DNA of 64,000 bases from a candidate division KSB1 bacterium (GCA_034506395.1 JAPDPQ010000025.1:1-64000); one strand, 5' to 3'. Positions 52,572 through 61,846 are shown, counted from the stretch's first letter. The notes: a model not told the origin generated them from the letters alone. Numbers and translations are program-made.

Positions 52572-53579
52572 TTATCCCCATTTTTCTTCCTTCGGTCCCC
52601 GAAGCATCAACTCTTTGAGCGCCACTCGGGCGTCTTTGCCTTCAAATAAAATATGATAAACCTGTTCCGTAATTGGCATTTCGACCTGAAACTTCTTACT
52701 TAATGCGTAAGCGGATTTGGTCGTCTTGACCCCCTCTGCAACCATCACCATTTCTTTCAAAATGTCATCCAATTTTCTCCCTTTGCCGATCTGTTCGCCA
52801 ACATAGCGATTTCGGCTGTGCCGACTCATGCAGGTCACGATTAAATCGCCCATGCCCGATAAGCCAGCAAATGTAATCGGATCAGCGCCCATGGCGACAC
52901 CGAGTCGCACGATCTCCACCAATCCCCGCGGCTGCAAAGCCGCCTTTGTGTTGTCTCCAAAACCAGCCCCATCGCAAATCCCAGCCGCAATGGCAATAAT
53001 GTTCTTCAATGAACCTCCTAGTTCTACTCCAATGATATCTGCATTGGTGTAGACCCGAAGAAATTCGTTCATGAACACCTGCTGAACCAACTCGGCAGCG
53101 CCCATGTTTTTGCTTGCCGATACAATCGCAGTTGGGATTCGCCGGCTGACCTCTTCTGCATGGCTTGGGCCAGAGAGCGTCACAATGTTGTTTGGGTTGG
53201 CCCATTGGATGGTCTGTTGAAGCACTTCAGACATTCGCATCAGTGTCTCATTCTCGATCCCCTTGGCAACATTGATCAAGATCGGGGACTTCTCAAATTG
53301 GATCTGGTTCAATTTCTCGCCAATCGAACGGACAACATGCGATGGTACCGCGACTACGATGAGATCCGCATCAGAGGATGCTCGCTGAAAATCATTCATG
53401 ACCTGGATGGAATGCGGAAGAGTGATACCGGGCAGAAACTCTTTCGCATCCCGAGTTTTATCGAGTCGCTCGGCAGCGTCGGGCCGAAATTCCCAGAGCC
53501 TTACCCGGTGGCCATTATAATCGAGCACGAGTGAGAGCGCGATACCCCAACTCCCTGCGCCCAAAACCGCAATATTCAT
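52572..53579 (-). CDS. gpsA: NAD(P)-dependent glycerol-3-phosphate dehydrogenase
   Basis: 335 residues from ATG 53579. The N-terminal GxGxxG Rossmann motif is IAVLGAGSWGIALS. GpsA hallmarks are TLSGPSHAEEVSRRIPTAIV, the catalytic Lys in GGSLKNIIAIAAGICDG and the AALQPRGLVEIVRLG segment. It makes sn-glycerol-3-phosphate for phospholipids. The gene starts eight bases after purM, so the two are one transcription unit. Confidence 0.97.
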   Translation of the reverse strand: MNIAVLGAGSWGIALSLVLDYNGHRVRLWEFRPDAAERLDKTRDAKEFLPGITLPHSIQVMNDFQRASSDADLIVVAVPSHVVRSIGEKLNQIQFEKSPILINVAKGIENETLMRMSEVLQQTIQWANPNNIVTLSGPSHAEEVSRRIPTAIVSASKNMGAAELVQQVFMNEFLRVYTNADIIGVELGGSLKNIIAIAAGICDGAGFGDNTKAALQPRGLVEIVRLGVAMGADPITFAGLSGMGDLIVTCMSRHSRNRYVGEQIGKGRKLDDILKEMVMVAEGVKTTKSAYALSKKFQVEMPITEQVYHILFEGKDARVALKELMLRGPKEEKWG

Positions 53580-53587
53580 TTTCCGGT

Positions 53588-54595
53588 TCAAATTACCTCT
53601 CCAATCACATAGCATTTTTCATTCAGTTTGCCCAAGGTTTCCACTGCCCCATCCACATAATTTTTATCAACGATAAAAATAAATCCGATTCCCAAATTGA
53701 ACACTCGGCGCATTTCTTGCTCGGAAATCTGTCCGATGTGCTGAATCAAGTGAAAAATTTCTAAGCGCGGCCAGCTCTCCCAGTCGATCCTCAGCGCAAG
53801 TTGAGGAGGCAAAATGCGGTTCGTGTTGCCCTCAATGCCCCCACCAGTAATGTGAGACATGCCATGCAAAAACGGCTGATCTTTCAGAGCTAAAATTGCA
53901 ACTTGATAACTTCGATGGATTCGGAGCAGCTCTTGCCCCAGGGTCGTTGTCAATTCTTCAATATAATCGTCGATTTTAAATTGGTTCAATTCAAAAAAAA
54001 TTTTTCGCACCAAAGAATAGCCATTGGTATGCAGCCCATTGGATGGAAGCCCAATCAGAATATCACCCCGCTGAATTTTCGAACCATCGATAATTTCTTC
54101 CGCATCGACGATGCCCACCATAGTGCCCGAAATATCATACTCCCCCGATCGGTAAAAGCCAGGCATTTCGGCAGTCTCCCCTCCGATCAGTGCACAACCA
54201 GCATTGCGACAACCGCGCGCCATTCCTGTGACGATCTGCTCTACGACATCAACCGAAAGCTGCGATATAGCCAGATAATCCAAGAAGAACAGTGGCGTGG
54301 CGCCTGAAGTCATAATATCATTGACGCAATGATTGACCAGATCTTCCCCCACTGTATCATGGATCCCAGCCATGAATGCGATTTTCAGCTTTGTTCCCAC
54401 CCCGTCGACGCTGGACACTAGCACCGGCTGCTTCATCCCATGGCAATTCAAGCGATAAAACGCGCCAAACAGACCAATTTCTCGGATCACGTTCTCATTG
54501 AAAGTCGTTTTGGCTAATCTGCCAATTCGTTTAACACTTTCATCACCAGCGTCGATATCAACTCCTGCCGCTTTATAGGTCAATCCCGACTTCAT
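53588..54595 (-). CDS. purM: Phosphoribosylformylglycinamidine cyclo-ligase
   Basis: 335 residues starting MKSGLTYKAAGVDIDAGDESV with the AIR synthetase signatures LVSSVDGVGTKLKIAF, DLVNHCVNDIMTSGATPLFFLDY and the ATP-grasp-like glycine-rich GGGIEGNTNRILPP. It closes the imidazole ring in purine synthesis. It overlaps the DUF4416 gene upstream by 23 bp and precedes gpsA. AAGGGA precedes the ATG. Confidence 0.97.
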   Translation of the reverse strand: MKSGLTYKAAGVDIDAGDESVKRIGRLAKTTFNENVIREIGLFGAFYRLNCHGMKQPVLVSSVDGVGTKLKIAFMAGIHDTVGEDLVNHCVNDIMTSGATPLFFLDYLAISQLSVDVVEQIVTGMARGCRNAGCALIGGETAEMPGFYRSGEYDISGTMVGIVDAEEIIDGSKIQRGDILIGLPSNGLHTNGYSLVRKIFFELNQFKIDDYIEELTTTLGQELLRIHRSYQVAILALKDQPFLHGMSHITGGGIEGNTNRILPPQLALRIDWESWPRLEIFHLIQHIGQISEQEMRRVFNLGIGFIFIVDKNYVDGAVETLGKLNEKCYVIGEVI

Positions 54596-55148
54596 TCAAT
54601 TTCCCTTGTTTTCTCAGTTGTATCAATTCCAAATATTTTGGCAGATATTTTTTTCTCAATCGTGCGAAAAAATCGATCACGATCTTGTCCCGATAATCTG
54701 GATATGTCCATTCGTTGATAATGAATTTATTGCGTCGATAACGAAGATGGACATCGCCATAAATGCCCTTCCCCAGATAGATGCGATGATCGAAATTTTT
54801 AGTGGTTGCCAGCACCACTTTTGCCTCTGCCAAGTATCCAGGGTCGATGTTTACTCGGCGTTTGTTCTCAATGGAAAATTGCTGCTCAATGGTGTTGGTT
54901 TGTAATTTTATTTCTGGTAAAAGCTCTGGTCGGATCAATTGTTCGAATCCAATCAGCCGCTTTTTGAGATTTAACCCCATCTCTTTTGCATAATATTGGG
55001 TATAATTGAACTCATATTCTGCAGAAAGCGTATCAACCGGGCCAAATTTGCCTTCGAGTAGTGCTTTTACTTTATCATATAACTCTCTATTGGCAAAAGT
55101 GATGGCACAAAACAGTTTGACATCAACTGCAATTTTGGGTTGCCCCAT
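54573..55148 (-). CDS. DUF4416-family protein
   Basis: 191 residues, standard for DUF4416. The conserved blocks are KLFCAITFANRELYDKVKALLEGKFGPVDTLSAEYEFNYTQYY, NIDPGYLAEAKVVLATTKNFDHRIYLGKGIYGDVHLRY and a C-terminal WTYPDYRD. The family is uncharacterised but widespread in deep-branching bacteria. It overlaps purM by 23 bp, so it is translationally coupled to purine synthesis. A role with purine biosynthesis or cell-cycle coordination is inference from position only. Confidence 0.85.
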   Translation of the reverse strand: MGQPKIAVDVKLFCAITFANRELYDKVKALLEGKFGPVDTLSAEYEFNYTQYYAKEMGLNLKKRLIGFEQLIRPELLPEIKLQTNTIEQQFSIENKRRVNIDPGYLAEAKVVLATTKNFDHRIYLGKGIYGDVHLRYRRNKFIINEWTYPDYRDKIVIDFFARLRKKYLPKYLELIQLRKQGKLNEVGIDL

Positions 55149-55466
55149 TGCTCAATATCCAATTGATTGAAATGAAATGCTATTATACCTCTTTCAGGTA
55201 TTTCCATCCATGGCCGATTTAACAGCCATGAATCTTTTCTGTGGAATAACTGTTCTCTGTTAAGAACACATCACTTCAATAAGACGTGACATCCAACACA
55301 GTTCAGTGCGCTCCGAATTTGCTTCGATCGATTCGATTTGAAAAGGCCTTCATAATTTAGAAATAAATTGTTAAATGTCAAGGAAAAAAAATCTCGCGTG
55401 CTGATCGGCAGTTGAGTTGGAACTGTAATTGAGTGATGATTGTGACTAAAAACCGTGAAATTTCTC
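55149..55466. other. Intergenic region upstream of tRNA-Leu, nothing found
   Basis: About 318 bp between the DUF4416 start and the tRNA-Leu promoter. I see no open frame with a ribosome-binding site, no convincing riboswitch fold and no repeat. Confidence 0.45.
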
Positions 55467-55496
55467 TTGACTTTATCTGAAATATTTTTATATTAT
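55467..55496 (+). promoter_or_regulatory. Promoter of tRNA-Leu(CAA)
   Basis: A -35 TTGACT (55467-55472) and -10 TATTAT (55491-55496) with an 18-bp spacer. The tRNA 5' end is 11 nt downstream. Confidence 0.7.
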
Positions 55497-55506
55497 CTGC
55501 TGCATT

Positions 55507-55590
55507 GCCGGGGTGGTGAAATTGGTAGACGCACAGGACTCAAAATCCTGCGGGCTTCGGTCCATGCGGGTTCGATTCCCGCCCCCGGCA
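55507..55590 (+). tRNA. tRNA-Leu (CAA)
   Basis: An 84-nt class II tRNA with acceptor GCCGGGG/CCCCGGC, long variable arm, anticodon stem AGGAC/ATCCT-type flanking CTCAAAA (anticodon CAA) and GGTTCGATTCC T arm. CCA is not encoded. It has its own promoter and terminator. Confidence 0.95.
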
Positions 55591-55595
55591 CGATC

Positions 55596-55628
55596 AAACC
55601 AACTGTTACCAACACAGTTGGTTTTTTT
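55596..55628 (+). terminator. Intrinsic terminator after tRNA-Leu
   Basis: A stem AACCAACTGT/ACAGTTGGTT closing a short loop is followed by a run of T. It starts six bases after the tRNA. Confidence 0.9.
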
Positions 55629-56050
55629 CTTTCCATTTTTCTCCTGCGCTCGATGACGCGATTCATTATGTCATCGGTATCGATTATTTAGATTTAATCC
55701 GATCAACCAGGCAGCATGGTTGATCAAGGCAGTTCAAATTTTGTTCCCCACAAAAGGAACAGCCCGAGCCATTTTTTCCCAATGACTTTGCTCGGGCAGC
55801 TATTCACTCCTTCAAACGTTGCTTTTATCGCCCTGTCGATTCATTCATCCTGCTTCGCCGATGGAACATTCTGAACAATTTACCGGAAAAAAATCATTCT
55901 GCAGAACGGCAAAAGGCAAGTCCTTGCGAGAACTCGAACCTTAGCAGGGATGAAGCGGTCTTCGTTCTCAAACGGCTTCTGCTATTCCTCGCTGTACTCG
56001 CAATGACTGAAGTCTTCTTTTGCAGAAATCGAAAGGAATGTCGAAGGGAA
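55629..56050. other. Intergenic region containing a REP-like element
   Basis: About 420 bp between the tRNA-Leu terminator and the SSS gene stop. No gene is apparent. At 55743-55800 a partial inverted match (AACAGCCCGAGCCATTTTTTCC..GGAA..GCTCGGGCAGC) could fold into a hairpin: CCCGAGC (55772-55778) pairs with GCTCGGG (55791-55797). The right part holds the REP-like inverted repeat listed next. Confidence 0.5.
55920..56007. repeat. Degenerate REP-like palindromic element
   Basis: The ends are inverted copies: GTCCTTGCGAG (55920-55930) and CTCGCAATGAC (55997-56007) match in 10 of 11 positions. Internally GAAGC and GCTTC add a second symmetric pair. The wording GTCATTGCGAG...GAAGC is typical of dispersed palindromic repeats seen between genes in many environmental bacteria. 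No transposase is nearby. Confidence 0.6.
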
Positions 56051-58156
56051 CTAAGCACCGATTTTCATAATGATCGTGTAAAGCCAAATAATGAGGCCGA
56101 CCAATAGCCAACAGATCACGAACCCCCAAATGTCCTGCTTGGTGGGCTTCCAAAATTCCCAATTGGTACCAGGAAATAATTTGTTCTTTTCCACCAATTC
56201 GGGATGCTCAATAGCTTCCTTAACGCGTCTGGCATCTTCAGTTTGATCAGCATGCGCGGGCGTGTGAATACAGGCATAGAATTCGCGCAGAACTTTTTCA
56301 GAATTTGGCTTGGTGATCAGGCTGACCAGAATCAAAATAATAAACGGAAAAATGATATCAAAGATATTGGAAAGGGTGGCTAATTGCGCTTTTGTCAGAT
56401 GCGTGAGATCAAATCCCATCATCGAGATCAGATATAATTGCACCCGAAAGATGCCTCTCCCCTCTAATGGCGAATTCGGATCATCGGGGTTCTTCCGGGC
56501 CACCGTCTCAAAATAGATACCAGTGGGCGGATATACTTTTCGTTGTTCAATGAGTTGACCTTCGAAGCTGGCGCGACCAGCTTTTACATCCTCAGCCGTA
56601 GCTGGGGCTTGAATAACCTCTTCGCGACCAACCGTTTGAATGGTCAGTTTCGGGTTTTCCCGATTGTTATTAATCGATGGAACGAGATTGGGCACAACAA
56701 CGGTTAGCATGATGGAAAGGAGCATTTGAACGACAACGGCCTTGGTGGTTAAGCGACGCCAGAAATAGACCAGCCAGAGCGCTGGACCAATAATCGTTCC
56801 AATCGAGAGCACATATTTAAATACGACAAAAATGTCGTCCACCATCTTCGCGAAATAAATTGTTGAAAACATCACCACAAAGATCACCAATCGGCCCACA
56901 ATGATCTGCAATTTCTCGCTGGCTTGTGGAACCAATGGAAGAAAAATATTTTTAGTGAATGCGGCTGACCATTCCAAGCTGTTTGCGCTAATTGTCGACA
57001 TGTTAGCGGCCATAATGGCTGCGATCATCAGTCCCACGAAACCAGCGCCTAACAGATTTTTGGTCATATGTCCCCAAATGTTGGTCGGATCGGACAACTG
57101 ACCCTGGTACAACCCGACGGCGATCAGCCCAGTCAATGCCCATCCGATCATGGTGAATCGTTTGATCAACGCCCCGGTTACCATGCCCATTCGGGCAGAA
57201 AAATCATCCTTGGGCGAACCACCGTAGGTGAAATTTCGGGGAGGCAAGATGATCAAATTGAGTGTCGCAAAGGTCACCACGAAATACCAGGTATATTCAC
57301 TGGTGGCGGCTGAACCGAAAATCTCGAACATATAGGCCGGGACCTTTTGATGCAGTCCTGTGAACCCTCCTAACTTGCTCAAACCGATCGGTAGCAGCAT
57401 GAACGATAGCACCAAAATCAATAAACTTTGAATCACATCATTTAAGACAGCGGCGAACAACCCTCCCAGCATGGTGTAGGAAGCCACAATCCCAGCATAT
57501 AAGAAATAAAACAGATTCAGGTTTAGATATGAGATGTACGCATGGAGTTCCCCTCGCTTCTGTTTCTCTACCAGTACGTCAAGCCGTTCTTGTTCGGCTG
57601 TGGACAATTGTTCGTAACTCTGCTTTTCTTGGAGTCGTTGTAATTCATAAAATTCATCGACACTCCGGCGTTCTGCGGCGGTATATTCTGTCTCAGGTTT
57701 AACCATCATGGCCTGCATGGTCTTTCCTGTGAGCAAATATCCGATGGAGCCTCCATAGATGGCATTGAGCAGAATATAGGTCGCGAATAGCCCTGCCAGG
57801 AATTTGCTTTCGAACCGATGCAAATAAATGTCTCCTGGACCAACATATCGGGCGCGGCGTTGCAAGATGGAGACGAACCAATAAAAAGGAGTGAACAACA
57901 GCGGCAAATTTTGAAACCACATACCAGAGAGCCCTTGACGATAGATTTCGCGTGCCACTCCTGCGGCCTGATCGGCGCTGGTAATGGTGCCGAAATGCAT
58001 GGCTGTCGTTAAAAATTTACCGAAGCTGCGGCCGCCTTGATAGAAATCCTTGGTGTTCTTCACGCGCCGGCGCGTCCAAGTTCCGATAAAAATCATCATC
58101 GAAAAATAAGCGATAATCAGAATCCAGTCCCACAAGTGAAGCCCTAAAAGATACAT
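56051..58156 (-). CDS. Sodium:solute symporter (SSS) family transporter
   Basis: The best start is ATG 58156, six nt after GAGGAG. The 701-residue product has about 13-14 membrane segments and the SSS core: FYQGGRSFGKFLTTAMHFGTITSADQAAG and AIMAANMSTISANSLEWSAAFTKNI. It is longer than usual SSS proteins because of two hydrophilic inserts: about 60 charged residues after the fifth helix (PETEYTAAERRSVDEFYEL) and about 100 residues before the last helices, probably periplasmic. The substrate is unknown; neighbours suggest sugar or nucleobase uptake. The DNA upstream contains a REP-like repeat and no clear promoter. Confidence 0.9.
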   Translation of the reverse strand: MYLLGLHLWDWILIIAYFSMMIFIGTWTRRRVKNTKDFYQGGRSFGKFLTTAMHFGTITSADQAAGVAREIYRQGLSGMWFQNLPLLFTPFYWFVSILQRRARYVGPGDIYLHRFESKFLAGLFATYILLNAIYGGSIGYLLTGKTMQAMMVKPETEYTAAERRSVDEFYELQRLQEKQSYEQLSTAEQERLDVLVEKQKRGELHAYISYLNLNLFYFLYAGIVASYTMLGGLFAAVLNDVIQSLLILVLSFMLLPIGLSKLGGFTGLHQKVPAYMFEIFGSAATSEYTWYFVVTFATLNLIILPPRNFTYGGSPKDDFSARMGMVTGALIKRFTMIGWALTGLIAVGLYQGQLSDPTNIWGHMTKNLLGAGFVGLMIAAIMAANMSTISANSLEWSAAFTKNIFLPLVPQASEKLQIIVGRLVIFVVMFSTIYFAKMVDDIFVVFKYVLSIGTIIGPALWLVYFWRRLTTKAVVVQMLLSIMLTVVVPNLVPSINNNRENPKLTIQTVGREEVIQAPATAEDVKAGRASFEGQLIEQRKVYPPTGIYFETVARKNPDDPNSPLEGRGIFRVQLYLISMMGFDLTHLTKAQLATLSNIFDIIFPFIILILVSLITKPNSEKVLREFYACIHTPAHADQTEDARRVKEAIEHPELVEKNKLFPGTNWEFWKPTKQDIWGFVICWLLVGLIIWLYTIIMKIGA

Positions 58157-58572
58157 CCTCATCTCCTCATTTGAGTTGTTCAAAATTTGCCATTGCGATT
58201 TGGTGAATTGATGTTTTCTGAATTGGTTTATTGAAAATTTGTCATTCCTGCGAATGCAGGAATCTCATCATAAAACGAAACTTGATTCCAGCAACAAGCT
58301 TCGTTAGCCATGTGATCCATGCTCTCGAACGAAGCCGATGGCTTCGCAGTGCAAAAATTCAACTCGAATGGTTCATATTGCAACAGAAAATTTCCAGGAG
58401 ATTTCCGAAACACAAATGATAATTGATTTTTTTTCCAATTCAACGCCCAGTATTGAACGGAAATATCGAGGAAAAGCGTTTGGACAGCGGCTTGCACCAT
58501 TCGACGTCACAAGAATTGGCCGCTCATCAAAAATCTATTGCATTTCCAGAAGAAAAATATTATCTTTGCCGA
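58157..58572. other. Divergent intergenic region with a REP-like repeat
   Basis: The 415 bp separate the SSS gene (minus) from the MFS gene (plus). Open frames here on both strands come from the repeat and I do not call them. Apart from the repeat I see no clear promoter. Confidence 0.5.
58240..58350. repeat. REP-like intergenic palindromic repeat (ATTCCTGC type)
   Basis: A perfect palindrome ATTCCTGC-GAAT-GCAGGAAT spans 58244-58263. It belongs to the widespread repeat whose false translation ends IPAFAGMT, visible here on the minus strand. A second symmetric part follows: GCTTCGTT (58298-58305) with AACGAAGC (58328-58335), and GAAGCC-GAT-GGCTTC (58331-58345). Confidence 0.75.
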
Positions 58573-59940
58573 ATGTTTTCAGAGCATGACATACAGAAAG
58601 GATTACGTGTCGCCATCTGGGAAGGCTGCTTTGCCACCGTGCATATTACGCTAACGACTGGCGCGTTTCTCACGGGCTTTGCGCTCATGCTGGGCGTGAA
58701 CGACTTTCAAGTTGCGCTGTTGACCGCAATCCCTTTGTTGACTCAGGTACTCCAGATTTTTTCCGTTCATGTCATAGAACGGGTTGGTCGGCGCAAGCTC
58801 ATCTCCGGAGTATTTTCCCTGTTTGGCCGTACCCTTTGGGCTCTCGTGGTGCTTTTGCCGTTTCTTGTCCAACGAAAATCCCAATCCGTTGGGATTTTTC
58901 TGGTCATCTTCACGATCATCAGCATGGCGATGAGCTTTTCCGGAGCTCCATGGCTATCCTGGATGGCCGATCTGGTTCCCGCAAAGATCCGTGGCCGCTA
59001 TTTTGGACAGCGCAATATGATTCTTGGCATCATTACGATGGCCACAAGTATCCTTGCTGGGAGAATTCTCGACCATTATAAGAGCCTCAATCAGTTGCCC
59101 ATTGGCTTTCTGATCGTCGAGCTGTTTGCCGTTTTCTGCGCGATCATCGCCTTTGGATTTTTGCTACGGCAACCAGAGCCGCCCTATCAGCGAACCCCTT
59201 CTTATAGTTTTCTCAACATGCTCAAACAGCCTTTTCAAACAGAAAAGTTCAAAAAGCTATTAACTTTTTACCTGTTTTATATCTTTGCGGTCGGGCTTGC
59301 CATCGGATATTTTCCTGTATATTTGCTTAAGACTCTGCGCTGGAGCTTTTCGACCATTGCCCTGCTATCGATTGGTACCTCATTGGTGTCTTTAGTTGCC
59401 CAGCCACTTTGGGGTGTACTCATGGACCGCGTCGGCCACAAACCCGTGATCAAAATCACCGCGCTCGGATTGATCCCAGTCCCCATTCTTTATCTCATCG
59501 CGACTCCAGACCACTCCTTTCCAATCTGGCTCGATATCTGTTTCACTGGCGTTTTCTGGTCAGGCTTTAATTTGGTCATGTTTAATATGGTTTTTCATAC
59601 CTTGCCCCAGCATGGCCGACTTGGCTTTCTGGCAGTAAATTCGGCTTTAGTGGGAGTGACAAACTTCATTGCCATGATCTTTGGCGGATGGCTGGCACAG
59701 CACTTCGCGTCTTTTCAATTTCATTTCTTGGGGCAAATCTGGATTAATTATCATTTCCTGTTTGGATTGACCCTGATCCTGCGCATCGCCGCCATCCCTT
59801 TGATCGATAAGCTTGAAGAACCAGAGGCTAAATCAGTGAGCCGTATGCTGCGCTGGCTATTTTTGATGATCAATCGCCATCTCGGCTTGGAGCAAATTGC
59901 TTGGTTATTCAACCGGAGCAACGGAAAATCTGGTTCGTGA
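58573..59940 (+). CDS. MFS transporter
   Basis: About 455 residues from ATG 58573 (MFSEHDIQKGLRVAIWEGCFATVHITLTTGAF). The start has no good Shine-Dalgarno and a longer frame exists from 58423, but the upstream part overlaps the non-coding repeat region. About 12 membrane segments are visible, with the MFS loop signature VIERVGRRKLI (about 55-70) and a second GVLMDRVGHKPVIK. Substrate unknown. It is the only plus-strand gene in this end of the window besides the tRNA. Confidence 0.85.
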   Translation: MFSEHDIQKGLRVAIWEGCFATVHITLTTGAFLTGFALMLGVNDFQVALLTAIPLLTQVLQIFSVHVIERVGRRKLISGVFSLFGRTLWALVVLLPFLVQRKSQSVGIFLVIFTIISMAMSFSGAPWLSWMADLVPAKIRGRYFGQRNMILGIITMATSILAGRILDHYKSLNQLPIGFLIVELFAVFCAIIAFGFLLRQPEPPYQRTPSYSFLNMLKQPFQTEKFKKLLTFYLFYIFAVGLAIGYFPVYLLKTLRWSFSTIALLSIGTSLVSLVAQPLWGVLMDRVGHKPVIKITALGLIPVPILYLIATPDHSFPIWLDICFTGVFWSGFNLVMFNMVFHTLPQHGRLGFLAVNSALVGVTNFIAMIFGGWLAQHFASFQFHFLGQIWINYHFLFGLTLILRIAAIPLIDKLEEPEAKSVSRMLRWLFLMINRHLGLEQIAWLFNRSNGKSGS

Positions 59941-60068
59941 CTCAGCGATTTCAATAAAACTTGCCTTTCAAGCCAGCAAACTTTTCCTCAAGCAAAAATT
60001 GTATCCCAGCAATATCGAGACTGAGTCATTGTGAGATCAACTTGAGTCTCAAATCGTAACTTAGTGAA

Positions 60069-60239
60069 TCACTCGCTCTTTTTCAGCCAGAATGGCGCTG
60101 TGCTGAACCAGATCACCGTGCCCAAAAGCATTAAGCTTAAATGGAACCGAAAACTGATCGCAGCCAGAAATACCAATAGCGAGGGAAATAGCGTAAGAGC
60201 TAAGCCGATAAATGAGAGAATTATAAGGATCGTCTTCAA
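60069..60239 (-). CDS. Small two-helix membrane protein next to the NCS1 permease
   Basis: The most plausible start is the TTG at 60239 with GGAG nine nt upstream, giving about 56 residues; a TTG at 60254 is possible. Two hydrophobic helices (TILIILSFIGLALTLFPSLLV and a second ending APFWLKKSE) are separated by a short loop. It starts about 70 bp after the NCS1 permease stop on the same strand, so it may be a small accessory subunit, as known for some transporter families, but I cannot name a family. Confidence 0.5.
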   Translation of the reverse strand: MKTILIILSFIGLALTLFPSLLVFLAAISFRFHLSLMLLGTVIWFSTAPFWLKKSE

Positions 60240-60309
60240 ATCGAAATACTCCAATCTATGTTTTGAACCTGGGCAGTGCCTTTATTAGATCAATCTTTTT
60301 CAGTTGAAT

Positions 60310-61713
60310 TTAAATTAATTTCAAAATTCGAGGATATTGCATGATCTTGCTGAAAAACACGTAAAGCAGCGCAGCTACAAACCATCCTGGGAGTCCCAAA
60401 AAGAAAACCTCAATATGATGCTGCAAATTCAAATAGAGGCAAAAGGCCAGGCACAAACCCCAGCTTACCGCCGCTGCGTAATTAAACGGTTTATCAAATG
60501 TCTCCGCAAAATTGGATCGCATTCCCAGGCGTGGAAGAATATAAAAATCCATCATAATTACAGCGCCCATCGGCATCAGCAAAAGACCATAGAGTGCCAC
60601 AAAATTGAGCAGCTTCATCACGAGCGCTGGAAAACAAGCCGCCAATGTCGTAATTCCACCTACCAGCAATGTCACTTTCCAGCGTTTCCACTTTGGCCGA
60701 ATCCCCTGCAACGCTAAACCAGCCCGGTAGATTGTTGGATTGGCCGTGGTCCAGCCAGCGATAATGACGCAAATAACCCCAGCAATTCCTGCGGCGCGAT
60801 AGGCAATTGGTCCTGGCGCAAATTCAGTGCTGTAATTAGATTCCATTAGAAATAGCGCGTATAAAATCCCAGCCGCAATCCATGCAACGAAATGTCCCAC
60901 ATACATGCCAGCCGCTGACGAAAAGCCATGATACCATTTTTTGGCATATCGCAGGATTGAAAGATCGGCCATACCGATGTGCATCGCCATGTTGCAGAAC
61001 CAGGCGAAAAACATGATATGCCAGAAACTGAACTGAGATTGCCCAGCAATCGGCCGACCAGTCCAAATTCTCGCTTTGGCAACGCTCCAAAAATCGGAAA
61101 CCGATTTCACCCCCAGATCTGGCAAAACTGCGACCGCACCTGCAATAAATACCAGGATCATCCACGGGGCTGCGATATTAGCAACCCGGGAGACATAATC
61201 ATATCCGAAAGCTGCCACGATGGCGGTGATTGCACCCACACAAAGGACAGCAATAATCCAACCAGGGCTATTGGGCAGCCAATCATTGAGCGAGGGCATT
61301 GCCAAATTGAACGGGATACCGACCGCGGTCGCTGAAACAGCGATCATCGCCCCAGCAAGAAAACAGAACATGATTCCGTTGACCAAATTATAAATCGCGG
61401 TCAAACGACTTCCACAGATTTTCTCCAAAAAATAATACAGGGTCAGCCGTGCTCGTGTGGCGATCGGCGCACATAGAAACGCCCAGCTTAGCACGGCGAG
61501 AAGATTTCCCACCAGCAGTCCCAAAATCAGGTCACGAGCTCCGATCCCATGCGCCACAAATAATGGACCGATGACGAATTCGGTACCCGCTGTATGCTCA
61601 CCAGCGTACATGCCAATGAAGCTGCCCCAGCCTTTCCATTTCTCAGGCGGAACCGGTGTTCGCTCATATTCGATAACAGCATCTAATTGCTGCACAAATT
61701 TTTGTTGTGCCAT
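60310..61713 (-). CDS. NCS1-family (cytosine/purine-type) permease
   Basis: 467 residues and about 12 membrane segments with NCS1-like features: VIGPLFVAHGIGARDLILGLLVGNLLAVLSWAF and AAGIAGVICVIIAGWTTANPTIYRAGLALQGI. The family imports cytosine, purines, allantoin or related compounds by Na+ or H+ symport. Exact substrate is unknown; residues that fix it cannot be read by eye. SD AAAGGAG precedes the ATG at 61713. Confidence 0.88.
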   Translation of the reverse strand: MAQQKFVQQLDAVIEYERTPVPPEKWKGWGSFIGMYAGEHTAGTEFVIGPLFVAHGIGARDLILGLLVGNLLAVLSWAFLCAPIATRARLTLYYFLEKICGSRLTAIYNLVNGIMFCFLAGAMIAVSATAVGIPFNLAMPSLNDWLPNSPGWIIAVLCVGAITAIVAAFGYDYVSRVANIAAPWMILVFIAGAVAVLPDLGVKSVSDFWSVAKARIWTGRPIAGQSQFSFWHIMFFAWFCNMAMHIGMADLSILRYAKKWYHGFSSAAGMYVGHFVAWIAAGILYALFLMESNYSTEFAPGPIAYRAAGIAGVICVIIAGWTTANPTIYRAGLALQGIRPKWKRWKVTLLVGGITTLAACFPALVMKLLNFVALYGLLLMPMGAVIMMDFYILPRLGMRSNFAETFDKPFNYAAAVSWGLCLAFCLYLNLQHHIEVFFLGLPGWFVAALLYVFFSKIMQYPRILKLI

Positions 61714-61846
61714 GATCGCTCCTTTGATTCATCACTCGAACCAGAACTCCAACTATCTCGAATCATTTATCACTATCAGACAAAGGCTAAGGATTCTCAT
61801 CTCAATAACCAAGATGATTTTCGTGCCTCTATTTTCCATTCGAAGT

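Noticed and set aside
58228..58500. Minus-strand frame with the IPAFAGMT ending
   Set aside because: The translation comes from a known-type palindromic repeat, a frequent source of false genes.
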